Shown here in pieces: positions 1-10,600 of a DNA stretch of 64,000 bases. Source of the stretch: Bifidobacterium apri (GTDB lineage: Bacteria > Actinomycetota > Actinomycetes > Actinomycetales > Bifidobacteriaceae); contig NZ_WBSO01000010.1 in assembly GCF_009299485.1 (NCBI RefSeq), positions 1 through 64,000 on the forward strand, written 5' to 3'. Within the stretch, counting starts at the first letter, position 1. Every line of letters starts with the position of its first letter. The position numbers and the translations under genes are program-made. The notes below the pieces were generated by a model that saw nothing but the letters and a program-made list of their open reading frames with translations, was not told the origin of the DNA and did no database searches.

Positions 1-600
1 GGATGTCGCCCGGTGTGGTGGTGGTTGTCGGGGGTTTGCTTTGTCGTGTATGTCGTGGCATGCGCAGACAGCTGGATGTCGTTGGTCTGTTGTGGTTTTC
101 GTCGTGTTCTGTCCTGTTGCGTATGTCGGGACATGCGCAAGCCGTCAGGTCTCTGTCAGGTTCCCGGTGTTGTCGTTTGCTGCTGTGGTCGTGGGTGTCG
201 TTCCGTCCCGTTGTGTATGTCTGAGCATGCGTAGCCTGTGTGGTGTCGCCCGGTGTGGTGGTGGTTGTTGGCGGTTTGTCCCGTTGTGTATGTCTAGACA
301 TGCGCAGCTTGTGGGATGTCGCCCGGTGTGGTGGTGGTTGTCGGGGGTTTGCTTTGTCGTGTATGTCGTGGCATGCGCAGACAGCTGGATGTCGTTGGTC
401 TGTTGTGGTTTTCGTCGTGTTCTGTCCTGTTGCGTATGTCTGGGCATGCGCAACTTGTCGGATGTTGCCCGGTGTGGTGGTGGTTGTCGGGGGTTTGCTT
501 TGTCGTGTATGTCGGAGCATGCGTGAGCTGCCGGTTGTGGCATGACGATGATGGTTTTCGCTGTGCTCTGTCCCGTCGCGTATGTCGTGGCATACACAAC
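1..600. repeat. Array of eight hairpin units, period about 74 bp (family A)
   Basis: Eight copies of a core of about 22 bp (consensus TGYGTATGTC, 2-3 nt, GNCATGCGCA) begin near 43, 119, 209, 283, 357, 431, 504 and 576. Most are 72-76 bp apart, with one 90-bp gap. Each core can fold into a stem of about 10 bp, often with G-U pairs when read on the plus strand. The spacers are GT-rich on the plus strand and are themselves related; one spacer type recurs at about 66-118 and 380-430. The array continues off the left edge and ends about 30 bp from the 3' end of the MscS gene. The open reading frames across it are repeats of each other and have no protein-family character, so I treat it as non-coding. 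Confidence 0.8.
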
Positions 601-631
601 GGGACAGATACCCCTCTGCTACCCCCTCTGC

Positions 632-1414
632 TCACTCCCCGGTCGCAGCACGTTGCTCGAGGAACTCCTCACCTGCCAAGGATCGGACTGCGGCATCCCG
701 AATCGTGGACGCGAAGACACCAGGCTTGGCGAACACCATGATCTCGCCCTCCACCCCGTATGGTGAGAAGCCAGTGAACTTGACCAGCGGCGGATTCCCG
801 TCCGCGGCATACTCTGCGGTCGCCTTGCCGACCGCGGCGATCATCCGCATGGAGGCGGCGTCGAGGTCGGTCCCGGATTTCAGCGTGAACGGCACGGTAA
901 CGCAGCCTTCGCTCGCTTCGGTCACCCGTTCCAACGACGACGTGTTCAGCACGGAATTCGGAATGACGATTTCGTCGCCGCTGCGGGCTTTGACGACCGT
1001 GTGACGCCACGTGATGTCCTTGACTACGCCCGTCGTGCCCGCTACGGTGACCAGATCGCCGGGCTGGATCACTTTGCCCAGCATCAGCCCGAATCCGCCG
1101 ATGACGTTCGCGATGGTGTCCTTCATGCCGAGGGAGATGGCAACGCCTCCAACGCCAAGTGCGGTGATGAGTGTGGTCGGATTGATGCCGAACACCGGTT
1201 GCAGCACGATGGTCACGGCGAGAACCCAGATCAGTACGCGCGCCAGGTTGATGAAGATCGAGGCGCTCGGCACTTGCGAGCGATCAAGCAGTTTGCGCAG
1301 CCCTCGGCTGACGAGTTTTGAGACGATGATGGCGACGACGATTACTGTAGCCAGCCAGATGAGTTTGCCCGCGTTGGTGCTCAGCCACGCGACGATATAT
1401 TCGACAATATTCAT
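632..1414 (-). CDS. mscS: MscS-family mechanosensitive ion channel
   Basis: This 260-residue membrane protein should form a small-conductance tension-gated channel that releases solutes on osmotic down-shock. Hydrophobic segments lie at about residues 17-37 and 52-74. A glycine/alanine-rich pore helix follows at about 80-112 and contains GVGGVAISLGMKDTIANV, typical of MscS TM3. The beta domain then begins with the motif IQPGDLVTV. The C-terminal alpha/beta part is short, as in minimal MscS homologues. I chose the ATG at 1414, preceded by GAGGGA, over a longer upstream start that would add 43 basic non-family residues. The gene stands alone; its 3' end abuts the repeat array at 1-600 and its 5' side faces a 660-bp gap. 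Confidence 0.9.
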   Translation of the reverse strand: MNIVEYIVAWLSTNAGKLIWLATVIVVAIIVSKLVSRGLRKLLDRSQVPSASIFINLARVLIWVLAVTIVLQPVFGINPTTLITALGVGGVAISLGMKDTIANVIGGFGLMLGKVIQPGDLVTVAGTTGVVKDITWRHTVVKARSGDEIVIPNSVLNTSSLERVTEASEGCVTVPFTLKSGTDLDAASMRMIAAVGKATAEYAADGNPPLVKFTGFSPYGVEGEIMVFAKPGVFASTIRDAAVRSLAGEEFLEQRAATGE

Positions 1415-2077
1415 ATTCCCTCGATTCCTGCGCTGCCAGCGTGGATGCCGATGCAGTGCCGATCCGGCAGGCCAGATTCGTTCCAGATTCGTCCCGCTTC
1501 GTTCCCGTTCCAGTATCTTGTATCTTGCGCCATCGCGCCGCAACTGTGCGCCGATCTGCGGGCGATTCGCACAGAATTAACGAATTGCGGCGTTCAAGCC
1601 CTGTCGATGATGGCTCAGGGATGACACCCGGAATATCAGGCCATGCAGTGTCGCGTGTCGGTCACGAACGGCGCGCTCGCCGGCGTTCCAGGCCGTACCG
1701 ATGACGGCATTTCACGCATTTGGAGTACTGACTGAAAGCGTGCATTTTGCGTATCTGTAGTACTTCACCGACCGCATGTCGCTTTGGAGGGTTCGTTCGT
1801 GTCCGAAGCCGCGAGTACAGCCCGCGGAAGTCAACGATGCTACTTCGGAAATCGGTGGTTGGCGCACACGGATACGCGAGATAGGCTTCTGCAGGTACTA
1901 CAGATATCGCAGATGGCTTCAATCCATGTTTCAACGGGTTGCCGTCAGGCGCGCGGATCGAGAAGAATGGCTGTATTGCCGCCGGCGGATTCGTCGGCTG
2001 ATGTTCGTGCGCCTGTGTTGCGCAATCGCCGCCATGCCCTGTCCTGATATCGCATGGCTCTCGATTACGATGGTGGT
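1415..2077. other. Non-coding gap between divergent mscS and DUF2974 genes
   Basis: No convincing gene is seen. A 90-codon minus-strand frame at 1662-1934 has no recognisable domain. A 12-bp inverted repeat (TATCTGTAGTAC at 1752-1763 and its complement at 1895-1906) sits about 130 bp apart and extends imperfectly on both sides, so it could form a long stem or a pair of protein-binding sites. Promoters for both divergent genes should lie here, but none stands out. Confidence 0.5.
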
Positions 2078-3514
2078 ATGGGCAACATCGTCGATTATGT
2101 GCGCACTGATTTTCGTACGTTCGCCGAGCATCCGTTCTCCGCGGTTGATTCTTTGGTGCTCAGCGAGCTGTCGTATATCCGCTTGCCGTTGGTGGTTCCG
2201 GTGTTTGGGGCGGCGCGTTCGATTGATACGATGCCGGTGAGTGGATTGCTGCGCGCTGAGGATTTCCCCGCGATGTTCGCCGCCGACTCCCAGCAAGTGA
2301 ACAGCACTCGTCTTGATCTACTGGTTGCCGTCGCTGAGAGCCCGAGGTTCCGCGGCATGCGTGTGGGGGAGTATGTTCAGCGTGATGACGCCGACCGTGA
2401 ACAGCAGTTCGCCGCGATGACTTTCGATTTGGTGGATTGCACTGGAATCCGTGAAAGCTTCGGTGCCGGCGGTCTGCTGTATGTCGCTTTCCGCGGCACT
2501 GACGGCACGTTGCTCGGCTGGAAAGAAGATTTCAATATGGCGTTCCGCTGCCCGGTGCCGTCGCAGGAGTCGGCCGCCCGGTATCTTTCCTCGATTCTTG
2601 ACCGTTCGGCGGGTGTGCCTGGTGGCGAAGCCCCCGCCGTGATGGTGGGAGGCCATTCAAAAGGCGGGAATATGGCGGTGTATGCGGCGGTTCGCATGGC
2701 GGCGCGTGATTTGGATGCGATGCAGTGGCTTGCTGATGAATCCGGCGAATCGCAGTTGCCAATGATTGAGGCAACGTCAACAGACGGCCGGCTGTCCGGT
2801 AGGAAGCGTTCGTCCGGACAGGTGTCGCATATCGATGACGACGGCCAAGATGGTCGAAACGATCGAGTTCACCGCGGCGACCGCGGCAACAACGGCAGCG
2901 GCAACAACATCGGCAGCGGCAACAACGGTCGCAACGACCGCAACGACCGAGGCGACGAACACAGCCGGTATGCGGCGCGTATTCGCCGGGTGTTCTCCCA
3001 TGACGGCCCGGGATTCCCCAAGCGGCTTGAATCAGCAGCATTCGAGGCGATGGCTGCGCGTGTCGACAAGACGGTCCCGCAGTCATCGGTTGTCGGCATG
3101 TTGATGGATGACGGCTTGCCCCACCGGGTCATCGAGGCGGATGCTGTCGGTATTATGCAGCATTTGGGCATGTCTTGGCAGGTGGAGGATGGCGAGTTTG
3201 TCATGGCGCCCGGGTTGTCTGCGACCGCGACATTCGCCGGCAGCACGGTGAATGCGTGGATGTTGGGAATCGATCCGATCGACCGCCGTAAGGTGATCGA
3301 CGAGTTGTACGCGATTTTTTCTGCTCCGGGGTACCGCAGTTTCGGTGAACTTGCGGAGCATTGGACGACGGCGCTTCCGGCGGTGATTGAGGCTGCCCGT
3401 CATACGGACCGTGAGACGCGGCGACTGGTTGCCGGTGTGTTGGCTGCGCTTCCGGCGACGGCTTGGCGCAATCTGCCGCAGGTACCGCAACTGGTGATTG
3501 ATTCGCTGCGCTGA
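2078..3514 (+). CDS. DUF2974 (Mbeg1-like) alpha/beta-hydrolase family protein
   Basis: The product (478 residues) matches the DUF2974 family of lipase-like alpha/beta hydrolases. The N-terminus (MGNIVDYVRTDF) resembles the usual family start, which is why I prefer the ATG at 2078 over the in-frame ATG at 2054. A nucleophile elbow GHSKGGN lies at residues 192-198 with Ser194 as presumed nucleophile. The substrate is unknown. A hydrophilic stretch rich in Arg, Gly, Asn and Asp (about residues 255-295, nt 2842-2975) interrupts the fold and looks like a disordered loop encoded by short GC-rich repeats. The gene is monocistronic and convergent with the TetR gene. Confidence 0.8.
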   Translation: MGNIVDYVRTDFRTFAEHPFSAVDSLVLSELSYIRLPLVVPVFGAARSIDTMPVSGLLRAEDFPAMFAADSQQVNSTRLDLLVAVAESPRFRGMRVGEYVQRDDADREQQFAAMTFDLVDCTGIRESFGAGGLLYVAFRGTDGTLLGWKEDFNMAFRCPVPSQESAARYLSSILDRSAGVPGGEAPAVMVGGHSKGGNMAVYAAVRMAARDLDAMQWLADESGESQLPMIEATSTDGRLSGRKRSSGQVSHIDDDGQDGRNDRVHRGDRGNNGSGNNIGSGNNGRNDRNDRGDEHSRYAARIRRVFSHDGPGFPKRLESAAFEAMAARVDKTVPQSSVVGMLMDDGLPHRVIEADAVGIMQHLGMSWQVEDGEFVMAPGLSATATFAGSTVNAWMLGIDPIDRRKVIDELYAIFSAPGYRSFGELAEHWTTALPAVIEAARHTDRETRRLVAGVLAALPATAWRNLPQVPQLVIDSLR

Positions 3515-3583
3515 TAGGCGGTTGGACCCGTGATTCGGCGACCAGACTGGCCTGAGGGGACGATTAGCCGCTGATGGTTCTTT

Positions 3584-3607
3584 GCCCCGGATGGTTTTCG
3601 CCGGGGC
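3584..3607. terminator. Candidate hairpin between convergent genes
   Basis: GCCCCGG (3584-3590) pairs with CCGGGGC (3601-3607) across a 10-nt loop, between the convergent DUF2974 and TetR genes. There is no clear U-run on either strand, so the call is tentative. Confidence 0.35.
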
Positions 3608-3648
3608 TCTGTGACGGATTGACCGCAGACTGGCGGATTGGCCGCCGA

Positions 3649-4290
3649 CTATTGGATCCGCGGGGCGGCGGACGGGTTGAACACGCGCTTCCAGTAGCCG
3701 AGCATGTCTGTTTTCGACAGGCTCAGATACATGCTCATCGCCAGAGCGGCGGTGTCGTCGCTGAGCAGATCCTCCGGTTTGATGTGATCCGAGAGTTCAG
3801 GCCAACGTCGCAGGACTGCAAACATGCCGCCGATGGCGAAGTCAAGCATGAGATCTGTTTTCAGGTCGAGCTGCTGTGGATTGATTTGCAGGATGCTCAT
3901 GAGGTTGAGCCGGGAGAAGTCCCGCAGGGATGCGATCAGCGCTGCTGAACCGTGGGGACCAGTGAGCAGGGACAGCCGGTCGAGCCGTTCGCGTTGTTCG
4001 GGCGATTGCAACGTATTGGCGACGTTCACGCGCCACGCTGTTTCCGCGTCGGTGTCGGATTGGGGCAGCAAGACGGGTGTGTTTTCCACCATGTGCAGGA
4101 TTGCGGCATCGGCGAGTTCGGGCAGGCTGCTGAAATGGTAGTAGAAGGAGTTGCGGTTGACGGCGGCTTCGCGCACGATGTCGGTCACGGTGATTTTCCG
4201 GTATTCGCGTGATGCGAGGAGATCCCAGAACGCATTCTCCATGCGTTCCTTGGCTGGGAGGATTTCCGAGTCTCGGCGTGGCCTTGCCAT
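3649..4290 (-). CDS. TetR/AcrR-family transcriptional regulator
   Basis: This 213-residue protein has an N-terminal helix-turn-helix of TetR type at about residues 33-53 (ITVTDIVREAAVNRNSFYYHF), followed by a helical ligand-binding and dimerisation half. The ATG at 4290 is preceded by AAGGAG at good spacing; a longer frame from 4332 lacks this. The gene is divergent from the giant adhesin gene. The 389-bp intergenic region contains a near-perfect palindrome at 4417-4443 that fits a TetR operator, so control of itself and of the adhesin-amylase operon is a reasonable inference. The ligand is unknown. Confidence 0.88.
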   Translation of the reverse strand: MARPRRDSEILPAKERMENAFWDLLASREYRKITVTDIVREAAVNRNSFYYHFSSLPELADAAILHMVENTPVLLPQSDTDAETAWRVNVANTLQSPEQRERLDRLSLLTGPHGSAALIASLRDFSRLNLMSILQINPQQLDLKTDLMLDFAIGGMFAVLRRWPELSDHIKPEDLLSDDTAALAMSMYLSLSKTDMLGYWKRVFNPSAAPRIQ

Positions 4291-4679
4291 ACGTGCCTGC
4301 TCCTTTTCTTGGGATCGTGGCGTCCGCTGCACGTCACAGTGTCACTATTGTCGCATCATTGATTGACGTTGCGGCTGACGGGTGCAGGCGTTGCGGTGGT
4401 ACTGTGCTCCGGCCTATGCATAGTTCAGCTGAGAACGTATGCAATACCTGCTGGTTTCTGTGTCATTCGTCAATCGTTCTACCTGAATGCGTGTCAGAGA
4501 TGTTTGCGCAACCAATCGTTGACATTCGGTCTATCCTGTAATTGAAACGTCCAACTTCGTGATAGACTCAGATTTATATAGATACGCAACGGGGGATCCA
4601 TAACACACAGGTTCACTCGCGGGGCGCAATCGTTCGCATGGCGGCAGCCGGTGTGCGGGCGAGATAGAGGAGAAGAGCT
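4291..4679. other. Divergent regulatory region of tetR and the adhesin operon
   Basis: This stretch has no gene. It holds the palindrome at 4417-4443, a weaker inverted repeat near 4333-4347 close to the tetR start, and an AT-richer stretch at about 4515-4595 with a TTGACA hexamer at 4519-4524. I could not pair that hexamer with a -10 element at normal spacing. A strong ribosome-binding site (GAGGAGAAG) precedes the adhesin start. Confidence 0.5.
4417..4443. promoter_or_regulatory. 27-bp imperfect palindrome, candidate TetR operator
   Basis: TGCATA-GTTC and GAAC-G-TATGCA flank the centre AGCTGA, giving ten matched positions per half with a single one-base offset. The length and placement between divergent tetR and target genes fit a TetR-family operator. 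Binding is inferred, not shown. Confidence 0.5.
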
Positions 4680-7600
4680 ATGGTCGCAATGCATAGTGAT
4701 CGTGTATCCATCCACTCCGTGTGGAGGACAGCAGTGGCGGCATTAGTCGCCTTGGCCACTCTGTTCGCCTGCGCCGTCGTATCGGCGCCGCAAGCATATG
4801 CGGAGCAGCGTGACTTGTCGCAATACATCGACAAAGGCAGCACCGTGGTTTCGGTGAGCAAAGACAACGGCCAGACATGGACGCCCTACACGGAGGGCAT
4901 GTCGGTCAGCTACAACGATAAAATCAGGGTCTCCCTGCACTGGAAGTTCCCGAACACCATTAGGGTTAAGTCAGGTGACACCTTCACCTACAAGCTTCCG
5001 CATGGTCTCAAGCTCAATGAAGGTAAGAAGTACGACCTGTACAACAACGGTGCCGTAGACGGTAACTTCGTCATCAACGGCGACACACTTACGGTGACGT
5101 ATACCAAAGACGAGGGGCAGGACGTCACCGGTTTCGCCACGGTTGACGCGAACATCGACCAATCTGCGGATCCCGATGGCACTGGCGGCAAGAAGAGTTT
5201 TGAATTCCCGGGGTATGGGACGCTGGTATTCAACCTGCCATCGACGGCCAGTGTCTCCGCATCGAAATCCAATGCGAAAACGGTTCCGGGCAATCCGGAT
5301 AAGTTCGACTTCATTGTCACGGTCACATCAAACGGCAAAACCAGCGGTGTGACCCTTGATGATTCAATGGGCGAACTGCTCACCATTGACGAGACGACAC
5401 CGGTTATGGTGTATACGGATGCGAACTGCACGCAGCCATATACAGGAAAAGTCACGGTGACTGGGAACACCGCGGGTAGCCGGGCGTTCACCACGGTCAT
5501 TGACAGCATGGACACCAAGCAGACGCTGTACGTCAAATACCGCGTGAACGCCGACCGCGACAGCATCTACAGCTCGACGACTTCCGACCGCAACGATTCC
5601 GCCGGCAGACGCACCAACACCGTCTCCTACACATGGAATGGAAATACCAACAAGCAGACGACCTCGAACAGAATCGACATCAACAACACGTGGAGCGTCG
5701 ACAAGACGGGAAACTATGACAAGTCGTCGAAGACTATCACATGGACGGCCGTGTTGCGGCCGGGCGACTCCGGCGACATTTCCGGCGCGAAACTCAAGGA
5801 CGTCTTGGGCAACGGGCTTGAAGCCCCGACCGGCGACGTCACCATGGACTACTACGACGAGGAGTGGTGGAATAATCCGAATCAGCTTAAGGGGTCGATA
5901 AGCATCCCGTGGAGCCAAGTCGCCAGCGGAAGCTATGCCGTGCCGTCCAGCGTTGCTGGGCACAAACGGTACGTGCTTACGTACAGCACCAAGGTCGATA
6001 ACCCGCCGTCGGACGACCAAGACGCGAAGACGTACAACAACACCTTCACCATCACACCCGCGAAACCCGCCAATGTGCCGGGACAATCCGCCACGGGGAA
6101 CGTCCCCATCGGCAATACGCAGCCAAAGGCGAAGGTTTCCAAGAAGTTCGTAAGTGCTGCCGCGCAGGATGGCCGGACCAAGCTCACATGGGAAACCACG
6201 GTCACCGCCAATCGCGACCTGGTCAACCCGCGGTTCGTCGATGTCATTTCGGCTGAATCGAGCACCGGATCGCACAGCTTCGATTGCGCGAATATCACCA
6301 CCGCGTTCAACATCTCCATGCAAGGCGCCGGCGCCGCTCCGCAATACAAGGTGTCCAGCTGTGAATCGGGCAAAGTCGTGTTGGACTTCGGGTCGACCAT
6401 TCCGAAGGGCGCTGTTATGACCATCGAATACTCCACCTATGTGAGCCCAGACACACCTGCAGGCACAAAGGAGACGAACACAGCGACCTTCGCGGGAATC
6501 AGCGCCAGCGCCAACTACACCATCCCGAAGAAGGAACAGCCGACGCTGAGCAAGGCGTTCGTGTATTATCCCGACAGCAATCCTTCTGCCGGCAGGCTTC
6601 CATGGAGTCTTGAAGTCAGCAATATCGATGCCAGCGCGAAGAAGGTTACCATCACTGATACGCTCCCGCAGGGCTTGAAATACGTTCCCAATTCGGTGAA
6701 ACTGTCGAACTGTACCGGTCAGGGCAGTGACCTGCAACAGTGCGTGGCAGAGAACATCGACGTAGCGACCAGCGGCAACACCTTGGTGTTCACGCTGAAG
6801 AACCCTGCCATCGCATCTGGCGGCAACGGGGTGACGATCACATACACCACCACGTACAGCGATTTCGCAGCTGCCGCCCAGCAGTACACCCAGTACGTCA
6901 ACAGCGCGTATCTGACGGTCGATGGCACCCAGTATGCGCCGGTGCCCGCCTATGGCGGGGGGCAGCTTACATCGCTGGTATCGAAGAATGTGAACTACAG
7001 CGAAGACACCGCTCCATACGCCAACTACACCATCGACGTCAACCCGGCTGCCATTCCACTCAACGACGGCAACAAGCTCACCCTTACGGATACCATTTCG
7101 GACAGTCTTGCCCTCAATGCCACTTCGGTGAAGATTGTCAGCGAATCCGGCTCGGAACTGCCCGGTGCGAGCTACACGTACAATCCGACGACCCGTTTGC
7201 TGACCGTCACCGTACCTGATTCCACCCACGCCAAGGTCACGTATGCAGCCCGCGTGCTGCTCAAGCCCGGCAGCCAGATGAGTATCAACAACACAGTGGT
7301 GTTGAAAGGGTACAGCGACAGCGGCTGGGAAAGCGCTACAACCCTCAAAGGCTCGGTATACGAAGCCAAGGGCGGCACCACATCCGACCGGTTCACGCTG
7401 AGCATCTACAAGTATGCCGACGGCGATGCGAGTCATGCGCTCCCGGACGCGGAATTCGGCATCTACCAGCTCGAAGTCAGCAACGGCAAAGCCACGAAAC
7501 AGACGCTGGTCGATACGGAAACCACCGACAAGAACGGTACTGTCGCCTACGGCGCATTGCTGCCGAACACGGTGTACAAGATCAGTGAGACCAAAGCGCC

Positions 7601-10600
7601 GAGCGGCTACCAGACCGCTGAGCCACTGTATATTGTCTTCCCCGACACCGCTGCAGACATCAGCACGTATGAGAACCAGACCGTGGACGGTCACAAGCTG
7701 ATTGTCGCTTCGACCTCTGACGGCGTGACCTTGCAAACCTACTCGTGGGATTGCGCCGACAAGGAAACGCCCCGGTCCTATCCTGTGACCGTCAGCAAAG
7801 TCGACGCGACCGATGAAAAGACGAAGCTCAAGGGTGCCCAATTGCAGCTGATTCGTATGAACAACGGCGCCGAAGGAACCATCGAGGCTGAATGGACCAC
7901 TGACGGTGTCCACGACCATCAGGTGACGCTCTCCTCCTCCGGCGAATACCGGCTTAAGGAAGTCAGCGCGCCGCAAGGCTACGAAGTGGCGGCCCCGATT
8001 GATTTCACCGTCAATTCAGATGGCACCATCGTGCGCAACGGCCAGTCGGTCAGCGCGATTGTCATGACAGATAGCCCGAAGACCACATCGGTGAAGGCGA
8101 CCAAGGTCTGGAATGACGCCAATAACCAAGACGGCAAGCGTACCGACGCGAGCTTCAGCCTGTACCGCCAAGTCGCCGGTGAAACGGAACAGAAAATCAG
8201 CGGCAAAGACAAGACCATAGCGTCCAACGCCACCGGAGATGGACTGACCGTTCAGTGGACAGGTCTGCCGCAATATGAGAACGGCAAACCCATCACCTAT
8301 TCCGTCAAGGAAAACACCGCAAACACGAACGGGTACAAGACGACCGTCAGTGGCAACGCATCCAGCGGATACACGTTCACCAACACATACACGCCGCAGA
8401 CCACTGCGATCAGTGTGCGCAAGGTTTGGGACGACGCAGACAACCAAGACGGCATCCGGCCGAACAACGTCCATGTGGAACTGTACGCGGACGGAGTAGC
8501 CACCGGACGCACGGCCGCCATCACCGGAGCGAACAACTGGACAGTCACCTTCGCAGACTTGCCTGTCTATGCTTCGGGCAAGGCGATTGCGTACAGCGTG
8601 CGCGAACAAGCGGTCAACGGGTACACCGCACAGGTGTCGGGAACCGCGGCGGACGGGTATACCATCACGAACACCCACAAGCCCCAGACCGTCACCATCC
8701 AAGGATCCAAGACGTGGAACGACGACAACAACCTGACCGGCAACAGGCCGAAATCCATCACCATCGACCTGTACGCCAATGGGAAGAAAGTCGATTCCCG
8801 CATCGCCACCGCCAGCGGCTCATGGCGTTGGGACTTCGGCGATCAGCCTGCATATAGCGCGGGCGCAAAAATCGCCTATACCATCGTCGAAGAACCGGTG
8901 ACCGGCTACAGTGCGCAAGTCGACGGATACAACGTCACCAACACGGTGACCAAGCATGAAGTCAAGCTTCTGAAAACCGACGAATCCGGTACGCCTGTCG
9001 CCGGGGCCGTCATGCATGTCGCGACAACGTCGGGCACCCAAGTCGGCGCAAGCTGGACCAGCGGCACGCAAGCCACATCCATGCAACTGGCAGCAGGCGA
9101 CTACCAGCTCGTCGAGGAAGCGGCACCTGCCGGGTATCAGCCCGCTTCAAGCCCCGTCGCATTCACCGTCAGCACGAACGGTACCGTCACGGTGAACGGC
9201 GCCAAGGCGGATGCGGCTACCGTGACGATGGCGGACAAGCTGGACACCATCGATATCACCGGCATCAAACAGTGGAACGACAACAATAACCACGACGGAT
9301 TGCGCCCGGACAACGTCACCATCAGCCTGCTCGCCAACGGACAGCCGGTGACGGACGCAACCGGCAAGCAACGCTCCACGACGGTCACCGCCGAGGACGG
9401 TTGGCAGTTCAACTTCAAGAACCTTCCGCGAGTCGATGCGAGCGGCAAAGCCATCGCCTACAGCGTCAAGGAACAGCCGGTTGCCGGATACACTTCCGCA
9501 GTCAGCGGCGATGCCACCAGCGGATTCACCGTCACCAACACGCATGACAACGAAACCGTAGAGATCAATGGCATCAAACAGTGGAAGAACGACACCGAAG
9601 CCACCAGACCGCAAAGTGTCACGCTGCAGTTGTACGCGGACGGTTCGCCAGTGCTGGGCGCTGACGGCAATCCGCTCACCGCAACCGCCAGCGCAAGCAA
9701 TGGCTGGACATATGCGTTCACCGGATTGCCCAAATACAACAAGGGCGTCGTGGTGAACTACACGGTCGTGGAAACCTCCTCGACAAACGACTACATCGCC
9801 GAGATCGGTAACGCTGACAACAACTATGCGGTGACGAACACATATGTGCCAGGAAAGCGTTCACTCACCGTCATCAAGCAGTGGATTGACGCTGCAGGGA
9901 CTGGGAGCAGCACGAACCGTCGGGCATCGATCAGCGTGCAGCTGTATGCCGACGGCAATCCTGCTGGATCCCCTGTGAAACTGAACGCTGACAACGGCTG
10001 GACGTACACGTGGACCGATCTCGATGCGAAGAAGGCAGGCGCCGACATTGCGTACACGGTCAAGGAGACAGCCGTGCCTGAAGGATATACCGCGTCCTCC
10101 TCGACCTCCGGTGACGGCAACGTCATTACGCTGACCAACACCGCACGCCGGTATCCGGTCACCATCGTGAAAACCGATGGGGATGCGCCGCTTGCCGGGG
10201 CCAAACTGCAGATCACTGACGTCAATGGCGTTCCGGTGGAAGGCAGCTTCACCAGCAACGGATCGTCCACCATACATAACCTGTATCCGGGCGATTACCT
10301 GCTGACGGAACTGCAAGCACCTGAAGGCTACCAGATCGCCGATGCGATCGCCTTCAACATCGCAGCGGGCGGCAAAGTCACGTTCACCGGCAAGGACGGC
10401 AGCAAGAAGTCCGCCGAGAACAGCACTCTGACCATGGCCGACAAGTCCCAGACCACCAACATCAGCGGTACGAAGGTCTGGAACGACAACGCTGACCAAG
10501 CAGGAAAGCGCCCATCTGCCATCACGGTTGATCTGCTTGCCAACGGGAAGGCAGTCACCAAGAACGGCAAGCCCGTCACGGCGAACGCCAGCGCCGAAAC

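Noticed and set aside
1-597. Cys/Val-rich open frames across the 74-bp array
   Set aside because: All three frames are open because of base composition; the proteins are direct products of the repeat and resemble no family.
1-600. CRISPR array
   Set aside because: The cores are palindromic and period is regular, but spacers are related to each other and recur, repeats vary in sequence, and no cas gene is nearby.
1662-1934. 90-codon minus-strand frame between mscS and the DUF2974 gene
   Set aside because: No ribosome-binding site or recognisable domain; it covers an inverted repeat that explains part of its sequence.
5364-7976. 870-codon open frame on the minus strand inside the adhesin gene
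   Set aside because: It mirrors the repeated adhesin codons in another frame, has no family character or ribosome-binding site, and the plus-strand protein is clearly real. The same applies to 9861-11165 and 11220-13067.
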